A DNA stretch of 64,000 bases from Epichloe hybrida. Taxonomy: Eukaryota; Ascomycota; Sordariomycetes; Hypocreales; Clavicipitaceae. The translations under genes and the position numbers were made by a program. A model generated the notes under the pieces. The model saw nothing but the letters and a program-made list of their open reading frames with translations. It made no database searches and had not been told where the DNA came from. The DNA lies in contig JAFEKR010000039.1 of the NCBI GenBank assembly GCA_019022495.1, forward strand, positions 124,001-188,000. Direction: 5' to 3'. Positions 56,575 through 64,000 of the stretch are shown in pieces; the first letter of the stretch is position 1, and each line of letters opens with the position of its first letter.

Positions 56575-56775
56575 CTAAAACCTACTAGTGAAAGTTAAAC
56601 CGCGGTCTATAATAATGCCTTCTAGGGCACTATAATCCCTAAAAATATACTCTAGGAATATAGTAGCTAACTTATTACTAGTTATTCGCGTTAAAATAGG
56701 GATATAGATACTGTATTTTGTAAAACAGTCTATAATAACTAAGATTATATCGTAGGTCTGATTTGCGTCTTTCAC
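56575..56775 (-). pseudogene. Gypsy integrase core fragment
   Basis: Sixty-six codons remain open: TYDIILVIIDCFTKYSIYIP, then TIFLEYIFRDYSALEGIIID, then RGLTFTSRF. This is the integrase catalytic core, including the first Asp of the strand before FTKY and the second Asp of the DRG motif. Flanking integrase sequence is interrupted by stops. Confidence 0.85.
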
Positions 56776-58099
56776 AGGTGGTAACCCTGTGATAAAATCT
56801 ATTAATAATTCTTAAAAAGGCTGATTAGGCACTAGCAGCGTAGCTAGCTTGCTGTATGGTTTGTAGTACCTTAGCTTTGAAGTCTAATAGCTTACGTAAG
56901 TTTACATATGTAACTTAGTGTCTTTCTTTATTATTAGCTAGTAATACTAACTTACGATCTAATAGAGGGTCTTACTAACTCCCTAGTGGCCTGCTACTAG
57001 GTTATTATAGGTAAGTAGCAAAATTTCCTTTCTTATACTTACTAGAATAAAAACTCTATTTTAAAACATTAATAGCTTAGAGGGCCTAATAGACTATATT
57101 TGCAATGCTTTAAAGTTACTACTCTTAAGCAGCTTCCTACGACCTATAGCAAAGTTATTACCTTACTATGCTTAAAATAATGTAACTTAAATTAGAGTCT
57201 CTAATTCTATGTATATAGGACACACGTTGCGTGCGAACTTAGAAGAGGTTCGCTAAACTACCTGTATTCTTGCTATAATACTACTATAAGTGGCTAGCTT
57301 ATAGTGTGCTTTTAGACTTATAGATAAATTATAGCTAAGCAGCGTTTTAAGGGGGCGCCTACGCTACTTACTAACTACTAACCTAGCTAGACTCCTAACC
57401 CGTAAGCTTACTAGACTTACGGAAACATTAGAAAATATAGATAAGGCGTGACCTTACTACTTATAATAAGCGGACCTAGTTAGCGTACCACTTACGGGCT
57501 TTATAGGACTATTAGGTTTCTTAATAATATAATAAAGTTACGTCTTCTTAAAACCCTAGAGGCTTAAATAGCCCTTATAGCGCTCTCATAATAAACTATT
57601 AACTATACTAAGTAATATAACCTTAAGGCCCGCAACTATACTGTTACATACATAGTGCCCTTACTGCTTAGCATCTAAAAACTTAGCTAAGAAGTTAGGT
57701 AGCTACAAGGACGTAGCCTTTGCCCTACGCTCCTTGCTAATATAATCTGCTCTTCTTAATAGGGTATTAGTAGGGTTTAGCTTACCTATATAATGTTTAA
57801 TTCTAAAATTAAATAGATAAAGCTTATCTAATGCCGTTACCTACTTACTAGATAGCTTTAGCTTTATGGCTAGGTACTTGTAATTCAGATAGTCTATAAT
57901 AACTATAATCTAATAAGTTAAATACATAAGGTAATGTATCTAGGCTTAAAACGCCTCTTAGATTGCTAATAACTTAGCGTCTAGGGTTAAGTAGTGAAGT
58001 TTAATATTAGTTAACTTTCTTAAAAAATACACCACTAAGTGCTAGCTACCTAGCACTAATATTATAAGTATAGCTCTAATTACATAACTAGATACGTCT

Positions 58100-58950
58100 A
58101 TCTCTACTCTTAGCGAATAAAGTAAGTTAAAGTACACTAAGATTAGTGCCTCCTAGAACTTCTTTTAGAGTTCTCTAAATACTATAAGTTTACTAGGCTT
58201 TAGCTTAAACTCCGCTAGTTAAATACCCTTTAGATAGTTTGTTAGCGGGATTACTACCTTACTATACTATTTTATAAAGTATTAGTAAAACCCTATAAAC
58301 CTAAGGAATAATTAAATATTAAACATGCTACTAGGTATTAGCTAGGTTATAATAGCTTTAACCCGTGATGGTTTTATCTTAATGCCCTTCTTAGATATAA
58401 TAAAACCTAGGAACTTTGCCTTTATAACCGAAAATTAGCACTTTTTAAGGTTAATATAAAGGTTAGCGTCCTAAAGTCACCCTAGCACTCTTTTAACATG
58501 CTCCGTGTGTCTTATAGGGTCACTGCTATATATTAGGGTGTTATTAAGGTAGATAATATAGAATTTATCTATAAGCCCCTTAAGAGCATTATTAATATAT
58601 TCCTGAAAAGTGGCTGGCGTATTTACTAACCTAAATGGCATCATAAGATATTTAAAGTGCCTATAGTAGCAATAGAATACTGTTTTCTACTTATTGCCCT
58701 TGCGGATACGTAGCTAGTGGTATGCCTCTTAAAGATCTAGTAATATGAAAATCTTTACACCTACTAATTGATTAAGGATTTCGGAGATTAGCGGCAAAGG
58801 GGCCTTATTTTTAATAGTAATCCTATTAAGGCCCTTATAATTCACATAAAGCCTTAATTTCCCTGATTTTTTTAGAATAAATAAAATCAGGGCTCCTACT
58901 AGGCTTGTTAATCTTCTAATTTACCCTTTCTCCTACGCACTTACTAAGTA
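58100..58950 (-). pseudogene. Gypsy reverse transcriptase remnant
   Basis: On the minus strand DKFYIIYLNNTLIYSSDP and HTEHVKRVL are readable near 58480-58565. In living gypsy elements the catalytic motif is YLDD; here both Asp codons read Asn, consistent with G-to-A change. A conserved N-L-Y-I-N-L-K-K-C stretch follows, the usual sequence after the active site. Confidence 0.85.
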
Positions 58951-59899
58951 CTCCCTAAGCACTTCTAGCTCTTTTTTAGCTAGGTTATATATAAGTCCCT
59001 AGGGTAGTTGTTTTCCCTCTTCTAATTTAATTATATAAGTATAACCACCTAATTCTAGGAGCTTGCTAGCTAGCTCCTTTAAAAACACGTCTACGAATTC
59101 TATGTACTCTTCTAGAATCTACTACAGGGGTATATTGCTATCTGTCTCTTACGTAGGCGCTGCTAATTCTTTGCAAAATACTACCTAGAGTACTATTACG
59201 CTTCTTAGTTTTTTCTTCTTTAATACGTAGGTATATTCTGCTACTATTACTATGGCTACACTACGACTTAGGTTGTTGCTTGTTACGTTGCCTGTTAGTG
59301 AATTTTTATTAGTATTTTCTTCTATTACCTCTAGGTTAACTACCTTAATCTTTAGTGACGCTAGTAATAGCGTAATGGAAGACTGCTTTGCTACCTTATG
59401 AAGTTGTTGCTTGCCTGCAGCGAAAGTAATGTAATCCTAGGTTATTAGAAACCTCTAGAAACCTTACTTTTAGTTTATTACTATAGGTTTGTATTCTAGG
59501 GTTTAGTCTATCCCTAGGAGCATTCCCTCTTCTATATTAGTAATATAGTAGCTAACTTAGCAAACCTTTATATAGCCTATACTATCTTTTACCTTAACTA
59601 GTTTACGTAGAATTCCCTAGTGCAGGATCTTATCCTTACTTACGCTTTCTAGTGTTATCTCTGTTTTTTCTACGTTCTTCTAATCCTATTTTAATAATAA
59701 TTTAGGGTAGATTATTAAATATTCCACGCCTATATTAAACAGCGCTAGCATTACTAACTAGTGGTTGTCTTGCTATAAGGACACCTATATTCTTATTCTC
59801 TTATCCATAGGTTTTTTTGTAGTAAGACCGTTATCCTAGGCCTAAGCTAAACTAATTAGAATCTTATTTAGGTCTAAGGTTTTATTACTACTATTCTTA

Positions 59900-60060
59900 T
59901 GCTTCTTAGTAGTATGCCTATTACTTTTATAGATTAAGTAGTCTACTATGTTATATCTATTTAAACTATATCTAGGACTACTATATTTAAAGCACTTAAA
60001 TAGTCTCTAGCCTATGCTAGGTTACTATAAGCTTTACTATAAGTTATTTATAGGGGAGCT
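59900..60060 (-). pseudogene. Gypsy Gag zinc-knuckle remnant
   Basis: The minus-strand translation near 59950-60000 contains KCFKYSSPRYSLNRYN. It has the spacing of a CCHC knuckle, with three of four ligands replaced by Tyr, as expected if Cys (TGT) and His (CAT/CAC) codons mutated by transitions. The identification is weaker than RT and integrase. Confidence 0.5.
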
Positions 60061-61109
60061 AGAGCATTATCTCTTATTGCTCCTGCCCTCCTTATTATGG
60101 TTTCTATTATAATTACTTAATGTAAATATTATTATAACTTTAGCCTTTTTTCCTTAACCCTATAGGTAACTCTAAGATATTAGGAACTCTTAGCTAACTA
60201 TATGCTTCCTTATAGTATTATTTAAGCTATTTAGAAAAATCACTATTCTTAAGCGCGTAGGGATTTAGTTAGGTAATTTTACTTTTACCTTTATCTAAAG
60301 TCTTAGGAAAGATTAAAAAGACTAATTACTCTTTTACCTAAGATTTAGTAGTGTCCTAGTAGCTTCTAAGCACTATATATCTTTATCTATTACTCTAGTG
60401 TTTAGCTAGGATATAAATCTATCCTAGGTATAAGCTAAGTAGTTAACTAACCTATTTACTATTATATAATACATCTACTATTGCTTTGTATTATTAGCTA
60501 AGCAGTTACTAGCATATACTACCTTCGTTTTATTATCCTAAAAGGTTCTTAGGTCTAACTTAAATAGCATGTTTAAATCTACTAGGTATACTTATAAATT
60601 CTTATAGGTATTACCTTTATACGCAGGCACCTTATACTACATCTTAACAAAGCTTTATAGGTATATATTTACTATAAACTTAGTGTTAGGTAAGAAGTCT
60701 AGGAATAGGGGAATTCTCTACGTGTTTATCTAAGGGGTAATTATAGGTCCTCTGCCTAATCTAGCTAATTACGGGTCCGCTTCTATTTCCTTAAGCTATG
60801 CTTCTATATCTAAGATCTCCTTTCTTATGCGGGCATTTTATAGCTTAGCTTATATAACCTTATGTTACCTCTATAGCTTATCTGGATTATTATTATTACT
60901 AGATTTAGCGTTACTATATTAGTTAGGTAGTGTTTACTATACTCTCTTATATTCTATAGTTAGGGTATTCTAGTTACTACCTAGGCACTACGGAGTTAGG
61001 GCTTTCTTGCTAGGTAATATAGGTGTGTTTTAGGTAAATATTTTATAGCTCCTTTATATTTAAATCTAGCTAATAGTCTGTTTTCCCTAAAGGGTTTAAG
61101 AGTTTAACT

Positions 61110-61376
61110 TATTATAACTATATTTAGGGAGATATAAATAAAGTAAAGGCTAAGGTTCTTAGTTATAGCTAGAGAGCTACTACTTAGGGGTAGGTATATA
61201 AAGGTCTTAAACTCTAACCTCCTATATCTCTTATAGGCAGTCCTTGTCTAAATACCCTACTACATGCACGTGGCTATCTTATAGCTACTTAGTTATTCGC
61301 GGAACCTGAGGCTTATCTGAGGGCTCTAACATGTGACTATCCCGTCTATGGCCCCTTGGCCTCCGTGCTCCTAACA
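61110..61376 (-). repeat. 5' LTR of the gypsy element
   Basis: This 267-bp LTR begins TATTATAACTATATTTAGGG, the mutated form of the left LTR start, and ends CTCCTAACA with its CA intact. The right third is nearly unmutated, whereas its left third is heavily mutated. Confidence 0.9.
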
Positions 61377-61381
61377 CTAGC
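61377..61381. repeat. Right target-site duplication (CTAGC)
   Basis: This is an exact copy of 53562-53566, directly after the CA of the right LTR. Confidence 0.85.
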
Positions 61382-64000
61382 TAAATAATTATAATAAGTA
61401 GGAGGTGAAGGAAGTCTTGATATATAAGGCTTTTCTTTGCTCTTAGCTCCTAGGGCAAAGGCAGTAGCGAAAGCTTTAAGGAGATTATCTTCGTTAATAT
61501 CGGGAATATCTAGATCTTCGTCTTTGTAATCCATTTTAGAAGGATTTAACAGACTATTAATATTCATTGGTTTATAATCTAAAAAATCCGGTTAATAGCT
61601 AGGTAAATTCGGAGGAGTTAGGAGAGTTAATTCCTAAGTTTCTTTTCCCTTTTCTTTATTGTTTAGTTAATTATAATTATGTTAATCTTCTTGCTAATAG
61701 ATTAGAGGAAGGGAGTCTTATGCCTATGGGTGCCTTACATCTTAAGGATGTCCTATATCTGCATTATTAACCTCAAAGTATTCCACAAGCTCTTAAAGGA
61801 GGTGTTTTTTAGGCTCTTTTTCCTTAATTAAAAGGTCCTTTTCTTAAGCGTAGAAGATTAACTTATTAAAGGTAACATAGCTTGATAAGAACTAACAATT
61901 CCTCTGCATTATTAGTACCTAAATCAGATATTAGGTGGAAGAGATGTGACTAGCTAGATAACTAATATAAGCTCTTTGTAATAGCTTTAGACCTGTCTTC
62001 CTAAGCCTATCCTATATTATTATAAAAGCTTTATAACCAAAAGCTCGAAGATAATTTAATGAAGCTTCTGGCTTCTCTAGTAGATAATTCTATTAAAGCT
62101 TATTCTTTCGTAGCTATTTGTTTAAAGCTTAATATAGTGAAAGCTAATCTAGAGACTTTCTAGGTATGTGATTAAGGATATGAATAGCTACTTCCGCAGC
62201 TATAAGCTAAAGATTCTCTAGAAAGCCTGCTTAGGTTATTAGAGTTATTATAACTCTTATTATTACCCCCCTAGATCACTTAGCATGCCTATTTTAATAT
62301 AGATAAGCTAGACTAGTCTTTCTAATAATAATACCTTTGTTAGTGACTTTTACCTCTTGCTTCTTAGTCTAGAAGGTAGTTTCCTTATTAGTAATAATAA
62401 CCGTGATATGGATTCTAAAGGTCCTTATGTAGCGCGCTTCTAATTAATTAAAGTAAGACGTGATTTCGGTCTTTATTGGAATTATAAAGATATAGCGGAG
62501 GCCTGTTACTTTATAAGTGAAGAGAGCAATATAATAATCCTTATTATAGCCCTATGTTTAAGTAAAGAGGTTGTAAGTTATAACCTAAAGAGGTCCTAAG
62601 GGTAGGGAATCCGTCTATAGAACTCGCGATATCTACCTCTACGCCTTAGTAGTGTGGTAAATCTTGCATTTACCCTTGCTGTGCTCTTTTGTTAGTACGT
62701 TAACCTTTTAAAGCACTTAATCTATTATATCTTCACCTAGATAAGCTATTCTTACGTGCTAAAGGTTTGCTTTTGTGGCTATTAGGGGTTTTAGGTTATG
62801 AGAGTCCCTTCTAATAGCAAAAGCCTTATTAGGGCTATCCCCTTTGATATATAGTTAAGTACTAATAGTTGTGGTTAAAAAGATCTTATAATTACCTCTT
62901 ACTAGGTCTATAATAATCCCTATAAGATTATCCTACCTTATGCCTTTTATTATAAGTAACTAAAGTGATATAAGGTTTGTAAAGAAGGTTGGTTAATACT
63001 ACGTGTTTAATAACATAAGGGTCTAGCCATTTGTTAATTTAATCCGGGCTATGCTAACGCCATGAGCCTTAGTGACTCCATACCTGGCTTGGATACTTGG
63101 TTAATTGCCGTAATCTAGGTTAATAAACTAGCGTTTATTATTAAAGATATGTATTAAAGTACCACTGTTAAGTATCACTCGCAAGCGCCCTTAGGCATAA
63201 AAAGCCTCTAAAGACAGTTTTGTAGTAATAAAGGCAGTATTACCCTCTAGCTTGCTTTCCTTTACTTCCTTTTTATTATACTCCTTAAGCCACATATTAT
63301 AGGCCTTTTTAATATTATTAGATTATTAATTCATTACTTCCTTTACCTTTTTTAATTAATCTTCCTTAATAGTCTAATTCTTAGGTAGGTAAAGCGTTTA
63401 ATAGTTTTTCTAAGAGTACTTTAACTTCTTAGCCTTATGCTTATTATAGTAAATATAAAGTGGTTTTTTATCTCCCTTATTAAGATCTTCTTTAGTCTAA
63501 TTATTAAGAGTTAGCTCTACTCTAAAAGATTCTCTAGATTTACTTTAAGACCTTCCCTAGGCTTTAATTAGATGCCTGATCCTCGTAATTATAGAGTAGA
63601 AATTAAGGGTTTTACCCTTAATCTTAGTAGTAAAGATTAGTGAATTAATTTAAGCCGAAATTAAAGGGAATCAGGTGCTAATAGCATTATTGATTATCTT
63701 AATTGGAGAGTTGCCTTTCGTAATTAAGTAATTTGCTTAAAAATATTGCTTATAGCTAATTAATGCGTTAGTAAGCTATTTATTAATATTGACCTTTGCT
63801 AGGCTACGCTTAATAACTTTATTAAAGTTAACCTTAGCGTAATGCCTAATTATTCTATTTAAGGGCATTATATTCCTTATAAGCTCTCTAAGCTTCTTAT
63901 AAAGTAAGATATACTATAGGATTATTTACTTATACTTATTTCTAAGCGTTATAATAAACTAATTATAGTATTCTCTTATAGTCTTTAATAGACTCTAATA
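61382..64000 (-). pseudogene. Copia Gag-protease-integrase part, decayed and cut by window end
   Basis: The 5' part of the copia element resumes to the right of the gypsy insertion. A frame at 61346-61567 stays open across the junction (KMDYKDEDLDIPDINEDNLL, then SRLPSPPTYYNYLA before LTR-derived residues); it is the integrase-to-RT linker. Near 63100-63185 the minus strand reads RVILNSGTLIHIFNNKR. This matches the copia protease active site V-I-L-D-S-G with Asp changed to Asn. Between them the integrase is too mutated to outline. Gag would lie from about 63.3 kb outward. Confidence 0.75.

Larger units (their letters stand above)
53567..61376 (-). mobile_element. Ty3/gypsy chromovirus, RIP-mutated, nested in the copia element
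   Basis: This is a 7.8-kb element with two 267-bp LTRs, TG...CA ends and a perfect 5-bp target duplication. On the minus strand, from right to left, I find a Gag zinc knuckle (about 59.97 kb), RT (about 58.5 kb), integrase (about 56.7 kb) and a chromodomain (about 55.85 kb). RT before integrase is the gypsy order, and a chromodomain after integrase marks chromoviruses. A purine-rich tract (AGGGGGGTAGCA on the minus strand, 53834-53845) adjoins the left LTR, which is therefore the 3' LTR. All frames carry many stops. Confidence 0.9.
51732..64000 (-). mobile_element. Ty1/copia-type LTR retrotransposon, RIP-mutated, interrupted and cut by window end
   Basis: The element lies on the minus strand: its 3' LTR is at 51732-51910, the reverse transcriptase lies next to it on the right, and the protease region is near 63100-63180. 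The 5' end is outside the window. A gypsy element (53567-61376) splits it between integrase and RT. Codons show widespread G-to-A changes as read on its coding strand, many making stops, so it is dead. Copia rather than gypsy is supported by the order protease, integrase, RT from right to left and by copia-type RT motifs. Confidence 0.85.

Noticed and set aside
51732..64000. Possible host genes in the AT-rich block
   Set aside because: All recognisable protein remnants belong to the two retroelements, and no frame with host-gene character remains.
1..64000. tRNA or rRNA genes
   Set aside because: I noticed no cloverleaf A/B-box pair or rRNA segment by eye. A tRNAscan or Rfam search would be decisive.

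Overview
The window comes from a filamentous ascomycete, most likely a sordariomycete and possibly a hypocrealean. The signs are dense genes with 1-3 short introns (about 47-240 bp), family members typical of filamentous fungi (Bem1 scaffold, YVC1-type TRP channel, Mid2-like wall sensor, HNH and CENP-B-type accessory genes), and a retroelement block that bears the marks of repeat-induced point mutation (RIP). The species itself is inferred only weakly. I rebuilt gene models by hand from splice signals and reading frame. Every multi-exon model below has a total coding length divisible by three.

Region 1 (1-51,700) is gene-rich and of balanced base composition. In order it holds: DDB1 (-), a Zip2/SHOC1-like XPF-fold protein (+), a small secreted cysteine-rich protein (-), an R3H-domain protein (-), a PQ-loop membrane protein (-), a Swt21/WRAP53-like WD-repeat protein (+), a Mid2-like membrane sensor (-), a YVC1-type TRP channel (+), a mitochondrial-carrier-like protein (+), Bem1 (-), a Thp3-like SAC3/GANP protein (-), VPS36 (+), a CENP-B-type DNA-binding protein (-), an HNH-nuclease protein (-), a MITE-like palindrome, ATP synthase subunit k (-), MTP18/MTFP1 (+), a Cuz1-like AN1 zinc-finger protein (+), Rad4/XPC (+), a short Dcc1-like protein (-), a large RhoGEF (+) and Rev7 (-). 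Genome-maintenance genes are frequent: DDB1 and Rad4 (nucleotide excision repair), Rev7 (translesion synthesis), Dcc1-like (cohesion/clamp loading) and Zip2-like (meiotic crossover). The shared location looks incidental. One head-to-head pair, ATP19 and MTP18, joins two inner-mitochondrial-membrane genes over a 304-bp promoter. The stretch 33,012-36,765 looks accessory: it holds a transposase-derived DNA-binding gene, an HNH gene and a MITE-like element, between housekeeping neighbours.

Region 2 (51,732-64,000) is an AT-rich retroelement graveyard with an abrupt edge. A Ty1/copia element on the minus strand starts at a 179-bp TG...CA LTR and runs off the right end of the window. A Ty3/gypsy chromovirus (53,567-61,376, minus strand) is inserted in it. 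It has 267-bp LTRs, a perfect 5-bp target duplication (CTAGC) and recognisable Gag zinc knuckle, RT, integrase and chromodomain, all riddled with stops. The mutations are C-to-T/G-to-A, and the outer edges of the insertion are less mutated than the core. About 1.9 kb inside the gypsy element, between the chromodomain and the 3' LTR, is not explained by standard domains.
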